Positions 1-11,126 of a DNA stretch of 64,000 bases are shown piece by piece; the first letter of the stretch is position 1, and each line of letters opens with the position of its first letter. The translations under genes and the position numbers were made by a program. The notes beneath the pieces were generated by a model that saw nothing but the letters and a program-made list of their open reading frames with translations, did no database searches and was not told where the DNA came from. Source of the DNA: Rhea pennata. Taxonomy: Eukaryota; Chordata; Aves; Rheiformes; Rheidae. Where the stretch lies: NCBI RefSeq assembly GCF_028389875.1, contig NC_084669.1:9447501-9511500 (forward strand), written 5' to 3'.

Positions 1-1621
1 CCCTATACAGTCCGCCTGTGTCTGATGTTAAAGGGGCCTTTCTGAAGCAGCAGTCTGGCCAAGGCTAGTCTCCGGGGAAAGCAGGTCCTGCACCCATCTG
101 AGACTGACTGGAGAGTTTTCCCTGCCACATCTCCAGCTGAGCCATAGGCAGCATTGGTGCTGTGGTAATGCTGGTTCAGCAGCAGTTGTGATGAAGTGCT
201 GCAGAGGGGTGACGCTTCTATCCAAATTATTAAAAGAAAATATAGCCCTTGAGCCCAACACTGTAGCCTGCAAAGCTCAGGCCTCTGCTCCCTGGTCAAG
301 CTTTCTAATGATGGATATGGGACATCTCATCCTCCTAAACTTAGAGACCATGAAATAGAAAAAAAAAGAGCGGGTCAGAAATCCATGCACCCACTTCCCT
401 CTCCTCCCTGGGACTTGCTGCCACACCTAATGGCCTCTGATACTCCTTCACACCTTGAGTCCAAGCTTAGTAACTGAATTGATCATTGGGTGGAGGGGGA
501 GCTGCAGCTGGTTTCTGGCCCTGCAGAGGCTAAAGCAACAAAGATGATTGATAACCTGATTAGGATACATGAATTGTTCTGAGGGCCCTGTGGATACATC
601 GATGAGCAGTACCTGAAGCCAGGATAAGAACAGACAGGGGAAACGCTACAGCTTCCTAACCCAAATTGCTCCTCCTATGGCATTTCCCCACTTGTAAACA
701 CACAACAGTCAGTTCTGTAGTGCTCTGTGCAGCAAAGGGAAAGGCCCTGCTAGACCCATTGATCTGGATATTTTTTTAAGTGCTAGAAAACCTTTGAAAG
801 GCCTGAGGCACAAACCATCTCCAAGGGATGGTCCTTCTCCTAGAGGACAGGAGTACAGGTACAAAAGCCTGATTCCTGGGGCAGCCTGTGCCTCCAGGAA
901 TCACTGCACAGGTGGCTCATGGGTGAGTGAGGATGTTCTGTGGAGAGGCTCTAGGCTCACATGACACTGCCATAGAGCTTGCGTGCAGCCAAGCACTTGG
1001 TCAGAGTATCTTGGCAGTGAAAAAGGTGACATTCCTCCCATTTTGAAAGTCTCTGCTGAAGCACGGACTAAGTAACCTGCTAATCCCAAGTATTAGAAGG
1101 AGTTCATAGGCCCCCAGCCTGTCCCTATGTAAGGTCTGCAAAAGGGAAAAAAGTCTTGCACAAAATTACTGAAACATCTGGCTCAAGACCCAGGTAACTT
1201 TACTCTCTGAACGACAGAGAAGCCATGTACACCATGAAACTTTTGTTTTGACACGTGAGCTGGCAGAAGAGCCTCTCTCTACCCTAAATATATCCTTAGT
1301 ACCATACCATCACCATACAACCCCTGGCAGCTGTCCTCTGGCAGTGGTTGTCCAGGCATTTCACAGTAGTATCTAGACAGTGATGGTGGAGAGCTGCTCT
1401 GCTTTCCACTCCACAGCCTGCTCAACATCAGTAGTGCTGCTGGGATATCACTAGCAGGGAATAGTGAACAAACAAACACAGACAAGTCCTGAGCAATACA
1501 CTTACTTACTCCAAGACACGAAACATCATTAAACAACGTCTCTATGTCCCCATTGTTTTTCTAACTCAAGGCATTCTTTTGTTGTAACTGTGACCTATAA
1601 AGTGGCTTTTTAGAGGGTTTT

Positions 1622-1640
1622 ATAATAAAATGTCAAGTGT
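1622..1640 (+). terminator. Candidate polyadenylation signal (AATAAA)
   Basis: An AATAAA hexamer on the plus strand is followed within 30 bases by a T/GT-rich stretch, the usual layout of a vertebrate poly(A) site. Two more AATAAA copies lie at 2342-2360. This would suit the 3' end of a plus-strand gene entering from the left. It is a motif only. Confidence 0.2.
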
Positions 1641-2125
1641 ATTATGTTACCAGTCTATTTTATTTGTAATGATGTGGCTTCCATGAATACATGTGTAACA
1701 TGCTCTTGCCTGCATTTTAGGAGCCAGCCCTCTTTCCTACACAAAACCAGCAGGCAAGGAAAATGCATCTACTACCTCAGTCTGTCCACTAGATAGCAAC
1801 TTTGTGCTGTGTTCAATGCTTGCTGGAATGGCTGAAACGAAAGTCAGGAAGAGGTTTAGCTGGAAAGGAAGCAAAAGTGTTAGTAAAGTTGCTAAGGCCA
1901 GTCATTACAGAACAGGCACCAAAACATATAGATACATGCATTTGTTAGATATCTTTTAGTGGCTATGGCACTACTAACTCCACTCCCTGGGAAAGCTCAG
2001 CAAAGTATAGCAGCAAAGACCTGGGGAGGGTTTGGCTCTCCATCCTTTCTTAACCAGTCCATTAAAACCAATTTGCCCTCTGAGCCCTGGAATCCCAAAA
2101 GGGTGCCTAGACTTGGGATTGAGCT

Positions 2126-2221
2126 GGGGGGGGAGGAGGTGGGGATGAGAGGGGAGAGATTTGGGGGAGGGAGAGAGAGAGGGGGAGAGGGAGAGAGTGA
2201 GGGGGAGAGAGTGTTGAAGGG
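2126..2221 (+). repeat. Purine-rich (GA/GGGA) tract
   Basis: About 96 bases with no C and only a few T, made of G runs and GA repeats such as GGGAGAGAGAGAGGGGGAG. Mirror-symmetric homopurine DNA of this kind can form triplex or G-quadruplex structures. Confidence 0.85.
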
Positions 2222-5200
2222 GCAGCAGCAGTTGCATTTGTCCTTCACAGTAATTCTTACCTCTGCCTATGCCTGTTTCCTCAGTGCCTCCGTAACTGCT
2301 CAAATTTCAATCTCAAATTGCTCATACTGCAATAACAAACCAATAAACAAAAAACAATAAACAAACTGGAAAGAGGGTCTTTCAATGGGAATCAAGAGTA
2401 AGACTAACCAGAAAACCCATTCCCAGCCCACCTTGCTCAGAGATAGGCACTCCCTGCATAGCTGCTGGGCAGGAGCCTTAGGAAAGCAGGGACTCGTAGA
2501 GGGCAGGGCCAACAGCCTTGCAAGCCTCAGGGCTTCTTTAATGCTTATAGGCACCTTCAGAAACTGATGCAGAGGGCTAGATGTAGCTCATCCAGCATGC
2601 AATTCTCATGCCCATCACCAGAGTTCACAATCATCTGTGGTTCTTGCTTCACACAGAGCAGTTTTTGTCCATCTGTGCTTAAAATGCAGAAAACGATTTT
2701 CCCTAGTTTACTGCCCAAACAAGCAATCTGTTCCAGTAAAGCCCATCCATACACTCTAAAAATGTTCTTACTAGCTATGCATTAAAATAAAAAAAACGTA
2801 CACGTGAAGGTTACAATTAAACTACGTTTGCCGTGTGCCCAAGTGCTCAGCAGCACTGTAAAATGTGCAGGCAACATATATAGAAAGGAAAAGGCTTTAC
2901 ACAGCTGTATGAGGCTAGGAAAGCATGTCCCAGCTTCAGAGCTGTGTGCTGAACAAGGTGAATGTGTTTAAGTAAGTTTGAGAGAAAAGACTGAATCTGC
3001 AGAGGACAAAATGCTGTGAAGAGTGAACTAATTTCTATTGCTATTCAAAATGTCAGCCCTTCAATTAAGCCTCTGTTTTGCTTTGCCTTACACACCTAAG
3101 GACATAGACAATCTACTGACAGTGAAAAGAAAGTGGAAATTCTCTTTCTTCCTGGATTGTTTTCTCCCACAAGGTATAAGATAGTGTTACCTTGTCTTGG
3201 TGCCAGCTTTCAGCCCTAACAGGGCTTTAGACCACTCTTCCTTTGACAATGAATCTGAAGAATAATTTGTGTCTCTCTTTGTACATCTAATGTTACCATT
3301 CAAACGTGGGGCCCGGACATCTGAGTGAAGGGATTTTTCTTTTCTTCTGGGAACAATAGATGCTATTTTCATTAGCACCGGCAATCACAGTTGTTAATGT
3401 CTCTGCCTTGGCTCTTTCCAGAGCTGCTTTGGTCTCTGAAGGTGAGGGATGCCATGGGAAAAGCAGCAGAAAAACCACACAACAGTGTGAACTAGGTGGC
3501 CCTGGGGGAGGAATTATTTAAGTTGAATAGTTTCATGGGCAAATTGATCTAGCAATCCAGTGAGGCTGATGCTCTGAAAGATGCAGGCATGAGGCCAAAC
3601 TGTGTCTTTGGGCTTGAAGCATCACAGCCCATGAGAGGCCCAGCTGGCACTGTGCAGACTGCTCCATGCTGGGGGTGAATCAGCTTTAAACAGTGAGAGG
3701 AGGCTGAAGTGCCATTTGACTACTCTGTTTGGGTTCAGGTCAGGTCAAGCACCCTATTCTGTACAGCCCACCTCTGAAAGGAAAGTAAGGTGATATGGTA
3801 AAGCTCAGAGCCACAGAAGAACCCTGAAAGAGAGTATGCTCAGAAAGATCATTAAGAATTATATCTTTCATTAAAAAAGACACCAGATCCAGTTCCCAAG
3901 CACCTGTGCCTCATGCAGCAGGATTGGGGGTACATAAGGAGCCAGGGGGACCAACTACCCTACTCCTCTTTATCTAGCAAGGATGTATTAAGCTATAGCA
4001 TTAAAAATATATAGACCAGACAATTTAATTCTCTAATTTTTCCATTAAAATTCCATCACTTCTGACTGAGCTCAATCAGTTAGATTTAGAAAGACAAATA
4101 TATCTTTTTGCTGGTCCAAAAATTAACATCAAGATTACAGCTGACTCAGAATCTGATTCAGCTTATGGTTTCATTTTTTTCAATACTCTCTTAAAAACAT
4201 CCGCCTTTGCAGCTCTGCTTGCCAGCATGTAATCTACATTAACCCCTTTCACCAGGAGCACCAGAATTACTCAGACTTTTACTGTATTTTTAGACTAACT
4301 TAAAGATCTGTCAAGAAGTCTGTTAAAAAAAAAATCCCACGGCACTAGAGTCTGGATGAGGAAACTCAAAATACCAATAATAAATACTTAAACACAAATA
4401 TCTACTTGATACAAAAAGAAAGAGAGCACTAAGAAGCTCAGCTTGTGTGATGGCAGGAACTGGGAACAGTATCAGCACAGTCTCTGGGCCAGAGTAAATT
4501 GGTCACTGCAGAGGACAGCAGTGGCTTGTCAGATCGTGTCTGCAAGTGGCCATAAGCAAGCATTCCCAGGAGGAGAACTGGAGCATTCAGTGCATCTCTC
4601 TCAGTGTTTCCAATCCACACACTTTTCGGTATGGCGGGGAGCTCTGGAGAAGTGCTGCAGCCTATGTGGACTCTGCTGCACGTGGGAGACCAGAGGAAGG
4701 ACTAGTGATCTTGGAGAATCACCCCTGACAATTCCTGTTGCAGAATAGAAATGGAGCAGCAGAATAAGGGCTATAGGATCAAGGAATTAACTCATGATCA
4801 CTTTCTTACAACTCAGCAAGCACACCTTTGCTTTTACCTGACAGATGTTACAGGCATTAGGGTGGAAGTCAGAGCTCCTTGGCTCAGATAAGTGCAAAAC
4901 TCAGCTGGGTGGGATGGGGAGTGGGAGGTTGGGAGGGAAACCTCTCACCTGAGAACTTCCTGCTGTGGGCACAGTGCCAGCTCCAGGGAGGCTGGAGGGT
5001 TGCTGCCTTCTGGCCATTGCTATATTGCTGAAGAGCTGGAAAACAATGGGAGGCTTTTGCACCATGAACTTGAAAGCCAAGAGCAATACAGGATCACAGT
5101 CCAAGACAGACAACTCTCTCCCATTAAAATTAGGCCAGACCCAGAGCAAGGCAAAGAGAGTGTCTACTAACAAGGTCTATGGAGAAGGGGTGCAGACCGG

Positions 5201-5546
5201 AGTGGAAGAAGAATAGCAAAATCATTAGGACTTTCTTGAGCTTCCTTCAGAGTCAGCTTGCTTTGTAAATGTGTAAGGATGCAACTTCTTGTGAGATGTC
5301 CTCATTTCCCCTAATGCAGCAGGGCCTGGGCAGGGCAAGCACTCACTTAGAAAAGATCACCAACCCAAACCTCTCTACTTCCCTTGAGATGGAGACCATG
5401 TCAGCACCAAGGCCCAGTCACAAAACAGCTATCAGGGACTTACTGCTTTGTCCTCATGCAAGAGAGGGGTGCAGATTTGCAAACAGTTGAGAGGAACTGG
5501 ACAGAACAGGTGATATGTGCTGCAGGTACCATCTGCCAAGCCTTAC

Positions 5547-5669
5547 TGCTTTCACAGTGGGATCCTTCCTGTCCATGACATTCGCACCAGTAGCTCCCAG
5601 GCCCAAGGATGCATATGCCCTGGTTCATACATTGGTTGGGTTTGTGCAGGTTCACAGGGCTTTTTGCTT
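5547..5669 (-). CDS. VWA2: VWA2 exon: EGF-like module 2
   Basis: 123 nt, phase 1 in, acceptor TTGCAG. It encodes EAKSPVNLHKPNQCMNQG, then CECHGQEGSHCES, recognisable as the C-terminal EGF of VWA2. The first EGF cysteine is His here (CAC at 5644-5646), and the last loop is one residue shorter than usual. A GTAAGG donor follows at 5546. If it is not used, the frame runs on to a stop before 5440. The final coding exon and 3'UTR were not identified. Confidence 0.75.
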
Positions 5670-8600
5670 CTGCAACAAACACAAGAACAAGAGCAGGCTC
5701 AGGCACATCTACAGAGCATTAATATCTAGGACCTGCATTCATCAAGAGTGCTGCAAAAAATGGCAGCAATTAAATACTCCAGGCCTAAGAAAATGCCATC
5801 TGAGGCTTCTGGGCTGGTAAAACCACATTAATATGGGAGGAGAAGGAAAGCCCACAGTCTCATCTTTGTAGGCAAAACTTGCCTATGTTTAACCTAGAGA
5901 AGAGGAAGAGAATAGCTTTGCTAGATGTTCTGATCTGGAGGCTAATATAAAGTTTGAAAGAGTAACATCCCATTAGGCTGAATGTCAAAGAAGAGTAGAA
6001 CACACCATCTTCAAAGCTGTGTATTGAACACACATTGATCTCTAAACCCCTCAGATCCAGGCATCACAAAAGCAGAGTAAGACACATCCCTTGCTCCAAC
6101 TAGTTTATAATCCCATACTCCAGCTCCAGCTGGAGCCCACTCTGTCTCTCCCCTGGAGAGAACTTTAGGTTGCATCAGTGAGAAGCAGACACAAGTCAGC
6201 TGGAGTAGGGATGGCATGAGTGGAAAACAATTTCTGGCAGGAAAAATTTCTGGCCAACTTTCTAGCAGTTTTGAGAGAAAAGCTTGCAACTACAACCCAC
6301 ATTGTTATTAGCTCTGTTCTTGTGAAATATATGACAGCTTTCCCTACCCTTTTAATGCACCAAACCTCAGCTGTTGGCAGGGCAGGGAGTGTTTCATGAT
6401 GCTTTGCTGTGAATATGTTAGATTAAGTAGCATCATCCCAATGGGATCTTCTTCCAAGTCTTTTGGCAATTCTGCCATAGCATTGCTAAGGATGCGAAAT
6501 TCCTTCACTGAACATCCAGATAGTATAGAGTTTGGACCTTCTAACCTAGCTCTTCGCTCTCCAGTAGCAAAAGGTAACAGAGAAATTCAGAAAGGAGGAA
6601 AAAACACAAGCTCAACCCCCTATCCATCAAAATGATTACTGTAGACGATAGCAGATTTTTCTTGCTCTCTGTAGAGATAATGTTGACATATGCACATCAA
6701 CTCTCAATCTACACCTAAATTAGGCAAAACTATCATCAAAACTCAGTTTCTCAGTAGCCAAATGCTAGGTCTGAGGGATCTCAATCTTCAATTATTGTTT
6801 ATTTTATATAGGCCCAAGTTGGCTTCAATAACTTTTTTTTGTCATCTTCAGATATGATCTCCAGAGGTCCCTTCCAACCTCAACTATTCTGTGATTCTGT
6901 GATATCCCAGACAAGGCCCTACCTGACAGTGGATCTCCAGGGAAGGAGGTCTTCACTTTCATCACAGGGTGATAGAGTCAGTGGTGATGAAAGTGGAAAG
7001 GATCTCATAGACCCAAAGCTTGGCTTCCAGGCCTTGGGCTTTTCCTGGTGCTCTGCCGGGACATTCTTTGCTCAACATCCCATACAACTACCACTTCCAT
7101 CCAAGATAGACCCACAGTGTAAGTGTTCTGTTTGGGGGAATCATGCTATTCAGACAAGACATCATTTTTATAAGCCTACTGATAATACAGTGTCATCTTA
7201 AATAAGCTTGTCTCACTTCAGGGATTTTACCCTTTGATGATTCCAGAGGCCTGTATTGCCATTAATCACATACCATATATATTTAATGCTTGGGATCTTT
7301 CCTTCTAGGTCCCTGGATAATTTTTTACTGGTCTCCTTAAAATTAGGTATCAAAATAAAATGCAATATTCCAGGTGTTCAGAGCCAGGGTCTGTTTTTCA
7401 TACACTTTTATGACAAGTCATAATTTTTAAAAGTCATGGATGATTCTGTTATTGAGTTTTGGACTCAGACTAGAAGACTGAATGAAAGGCTTATCTGTAC
7501 ATCAACCCTGGTCCCAGCCCATACAGTACAAATACTGATCACCTGCACAAGAAATAAAAGTAGTCATTCAGTCTCAGGAAATGATATGTTATTATCCTGA
7601 ATCACCGAACTTTGTCATCTCTTTCCCTTCATCCATGGCCTTGTGGTTAATTTCATGGTACAGTAGACTGTTTTTATAATAACACCACTGAAAATATTGC
7701 TGCAATACAAGCACACCGAAAAGCTCAAGGCAGACACTGTCTGCAAAGGTCTACCAGGAGACAAACTTCTCATTCAGAAGAGACAGTTCTCTAGTTCTTT
7801 CCAATCCTAAAAGGGCCAAGGGCATGCCAAAAGATAAGAGTGATCTTTGTGCTGCTACTAACAGTACAGCTCAACTTGCCTTTTCACTTGATCTTACAAA
7901 AGGCCAAATAGCAAGATGTTAAAGTTGGGCTATTCTGAATGAGAAATAAGGCATGGAACTTTTGAGTGGGGAGAGAGTAGCTGGTGTAATAAGCAACTAG
8001 AAGCACTTTCTCTACCACCAATATCTACAAAGTAGGGCTGTTTGCCTTTCCAAAAAGCCATTCCTCTTGAATGCTTTGGAGATAAAAATATGGTCCCGCA
8101 AACAAAACTAATCACAAGTTGTCTAAAGACCTCCATTTACTTAACAGTTAGCAGGCTTCAAGTTCAGGCAGATCCTCCTTTTGGGATTAAGTCCAAGGCC
8201 TACTTGAAAACTTCAGTAGTGGGACACTGGCTAGAAGCAGGAATGATGAGGTTGAAACAGAATTTTCAGATCTATTGCTTTGCAAATGCCCAAGCACAAA
8301 CCTGTTGAAGGAGGCATCAGAACCCTCACTCCAGGAACCAACATCATCAGCTGTGGAAATGTGTCCCCTTAAACCTCCTAACACACTGCATGGGATACAA
8401 TAATGCATGGCAAACTTTACAGGTTTAAAGCAACATCAAAAACAAACTTGTACTTGCAGTGAATGCAGAACCTAGATCTGACAGATCTGGAAAGAGCCAA
8501 TCACATGGAGCCTGGATTGTAAGAAAGCTGGTTCCTACTACTATAGGATTGCTTTGGGCAATCACCAGATATCGAGGTCATGGATTCCTCATCTATTAAA

Positions 8601-8746
8601 TGTAAATGATAATATCAAACTTGCTCTATAAAGCATCAGAAAATCTATGATTACAAGGGACAAGAAAGTCCCCTCTATGCCAATTTTACAAGGTTTATGA
8701 TCAGGCCGTGGCAACAGTGTAAGCAGTGAGGATGGGACATTCTTAC
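5670..8746 (-). other. VWA2 intron between VWA3 and EGF2
   Basis: Non-coding. It holds the 3' end of a CR1 LINE at about 6851-6903. No conserved exon was recognised. Confidence 0.7.
6851..6903 (+). mobile_element. CR1 LINE 3' end fragment
   Basis: Contains the CR1 tail signature, AGAGGTCCCTTCCAACC followed by a run of ATTCTGTGATTCTGTGAT repeats. CR1 is the dominant LINE of birds and its copies are usually 5'-truncated, as here. Confidence 0.85.
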
Positions 8747-9298
8747 CTTCACAGATTCTTTCGATGATAAGGTCTTCATAATGCTGCAGGTCTTCATAGG
8801 AGGAGATGCGGACCAAGTAGTTGGGAGACGCAGCAACTCTCAGCAGCAAGTCGCTCTGTGCATCTCCAGCGACAACCACAAACATCAAGATGCCATTGTT
8901 CCTCAGCTGCCAAGCTGGGGAAGCTGCGTCCTCCATGCCACCTCCATTTGTGAGCATCACCACCACCTTGCTGACACCAGGCCTTGCTCCTTTCTGCACA
9001 GTCATCACGTCACCATAAATATGCAGCAAGGCACTGCCAGCAGAGGCTGAGCCTCCAAGGAAAGGCAGCTGGTCAATAGCTTGGAGAAGAGCTGAATTGT
9101 TAGTGTGAGTGTCCAAAACGAACATGGTGTGAGCTTTGCTGCCATAGACCATGAGGCCAATTTGGGTGATATCACAGTTGATGCTGAAGTGGAAAGACCC
9201 ACTTCTGACAAAGTCTCCCAGCTGTAGGAAATTCTCCAGGCCAACTACAGCCAAAGCATGAACTGCAAACATCAAATCGAGGGACTGAGCCTGGTAGC
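8747..9298 (-). CDS. VWA2: VWA2 exon: third VWA domain
   Basis: 552 nt, phase 1 to 1, open throughout, acceptor ATCCAG, donor GTAAGA. Good similarity to VWA2: FHFSINCDITQIGLMVYGS, then FLGG.ASAGSALLHIY, then VMTVQKGARPGVSKVVV, ending LIIERICE. The MIDAS D-x-S-x-S is replaced by H-A-L-A-V (9246-9260), and the Cys expected just after the exon start is Tyr. Metal binding by this domain is therefore unlikely. It could still fold. Confidence 0.85.
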
Positions 9299-9628
9299 CT
9301 GGATTAAAGAAAGTAAACACTGTATTTTTTTAGAATACATATACTCCTTCTGGACGAAAAAAAAAAAACAGGTGTGGGGCAAATACTAGGCAAAATTCAT
9401 CACTGCTAATCACTGACTGTGAAGGGCAATCCATGATCCTTTATCACCAACAGATACAGCTCCATCATAAAAAGTGGCAAGGGAAATTTAGTCTCTGGAT
9501 CTATGACTAACACAAGCAAACCAAAGGCATTCGGTCTTTTGACCTTCTCTCCTCCTCAGCAGTTCAGAAACACCTGTTTCCAGTTTGACAAACTTCTCCT
9601 GCAATGTGCACACCACAGCCTTCCTTAC
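9299..9628 (-). other. VWA2 intron between VWA2 and VWA3 domains
   Basis: 330-bp intron with clean GTAAGG donor and ATCCAG acceptor. It contains an A-run at 9358-9368. Nothing else was seen. Confidence 0.75.
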
Positions 9629-10202
9629 CTTCAGGATTGTCTACACTGCAGATTCTTTTCTGCAGCTCTGGATCTTGTTAACAGATTCTGGGGGCTGGAA
9701 TAGATGATTGCCTGCTTTGGATTGCCAGTCACCTCAGCCAGCTCTGCTGTCAGAAAGCTGCCGCCTACGCCGATCAGGAAAATACCTGGATCCCTTGCAC
9801 ATTTAGCTGCTTCTGCCATTGGATCTTGAGAGTCAGTGGGCAAGACAACTACCCGTGGAAGATAATCCTGTACATCTGCGAAGACTGGGGTGCTCCTAAA
9901 GCCCTGCTGTGCAATGTACCACAGGGCTCTCCCTATCAAAGTTCTTCCTCCACTGAAATTCAAAGCCTCAATGCTCTTCATGAGACCAAACACATCCTTG
10001 TGCTGCCTCACTTCAATGGGTATCTTGACATGATTATTGTACCGGGCCACTCCCACATTCATTGGTGAGTCTGGACCCATCACAGCTTCAAGGAACCTCT
10101 TTAGGAATGCCTTGAAACATAGGAATCCCTCTAGCATGATCCCTGCTGAGCTGTCCATGAGGAAAAGAAGATCCACACTGCACTCAAGGGTCACCTTTGG
10201 TG
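9629..10202 (-). pseudogene. VWA2: VWA2 exon: second VWA domain, frameshifted
   Basis: 574 nt, acceptor TTTCAG, donor GTAAGG. It encodes a complete VWA fold: VDLLFLMDSSAG at the N-terminus (D-x-S-x-G, as in mammals), GGRTLIG in the middle, RVVVLPTDS near the fourth strand, and FLIGVGG plus ELAEVTGNPKQ late. The length is not compatible with phase 1 to 1, as 576 would be needed. Around 9674-9690 the conserved frame shifts, so the original frame hits TGA at 9631-9633. In the shifted frame the conserved ending reads QDPELQKRIC, then SVDNPE up to the donor. Confidence 0.85.
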
Positions 10203-11018
10203 CTGAAAAGGGAGAGGGAAATTTGTTGTATGCAGGGCAAAAAGACAAGCACATTGGGCACCTCAGCTGTGGTCTGCTGTAAGCGCTGAGGCATGGTAAA
10301 GGGCTGTTCTGTCTAGCAAGCTAAATGGTTTGCCAGGCATTGCATGAGCTGGAGGACAGCTGTGCCAGGAATGTTCTTCATTTTGGTCAGATACCACATA
10401 AGTCTTTAGGGACATGAAATATTTAGGGGATTGCTGATATTTCTGATGGAAAACTCTGCTCTTCTAGTATTCCAGGGAAATCACTCAGAGTTTCAGGATA
10501 TCATGGAGAAAGGAGAGAGACTTCATCTCATAGAATTTGAGACAATTTAAAGGGCCTTGATTTGAGGGGAATTAAGTGCTTACCATTTTCTCAATATAGG
10601 ACCTTCCTAGGTTTCTCTTGCTAAATCCCCAAATCTGGAGACCCTTACAGACTGATGTGTGCAGGAGGTGAGCCAACATATACTCTTTTGCTATAACTCT
10701 CCCAGCTTGCTTATTCTGCTGCTCATACTGTGCCTGTGTTTAGAAATAAAGGTAGATACATCAGGGTGTGACCTTCTTCTGTTTTGGTGCTCTCCATATC
10801 TGTAAGATTTCTAGGCAAAATGTCCAAGTTTCCTGGGCCTATCAGTGACTAATCAGTGATGTTAAACCAATGGGAGAGAAAACTCAGCCCGTATCCTGGA
10901 ATAAAGCCCAAAGGCAGGCTACAGCCTAATCCCAGCCATCTGTATGGCAATGCAATGAGCATCACAATGGCAGGACATAGCCAAGAAGGAAGGAGAGAGA
11001 ATGCAGGTTCACACCTAC
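10203..11018 (-). other. VWA2 intron between EGF1 and VWA2 domain
   Basis: Non-coding. No repeat or exon was recognised. Confidence 0.7.
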
Positions 11019-11126
11019 TGCAGTGGATGTCTCCTCCATACCCCACCAGGCCCCGGCAGTGGTATTTGTCTAGCCCCTCTGGGACACAGCTACCTCCATT
11101 CTGGCATGGCTGGGAGTCACAAGGGT
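11019..11126 (-). CDS. VWA2: VWA2 exon: EGF-like module 1
   Basis: 108 nt, phase 1 to 1, between acceptor TTTCAG and donor GTAGGT. It encodes CDSQPCQNGGSC, then VPEGLDKYHC and ending GGDIHC, plainly EGF1 of VWA2. Five cysteines remain. The fifth in order, expected two residues after the fourth, is Gly (GGC at 11050-11052), one base from TGC. With the GTAGGT donor the frame joins the next exon as C-T-P-K-V-T-L-E-C, matching the family. Confidence 0.8.

Larger units (their letters stand above)
1..5546. other. Left flank, no supported coding exon
   Basis: No open frame here looks like a conserved protein or has a convincing set of splice sites. Plus-strand AATAAA signals occur near 1624, 2342 and 2355, so plus-strand transcription from a gene lying to the left could end here. 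From conserved synteny that gene would be AFAP1L2, convergent with VWA2, but this is inference and no AFAP1L2 coding sequence was recognised. A purine-rich tract lies at 2126-2221. Any further C-terminal exon or 3'UTR of VWA2 would also fall here. Confidence 0.3.

Noticed and set aside
1959-2360. 133-codon plus-strand frame near the left edge
   Set aside because: It runs through the purine-rich repeat, giving a Gly/Glu/Arg-rich artefact with no homology.
4443-5216. Several 60-100 codon plus-strand frames
   Set aside because: No domain, no fitting splice sites, overlapping in all frames. Consistent with chance open frames.
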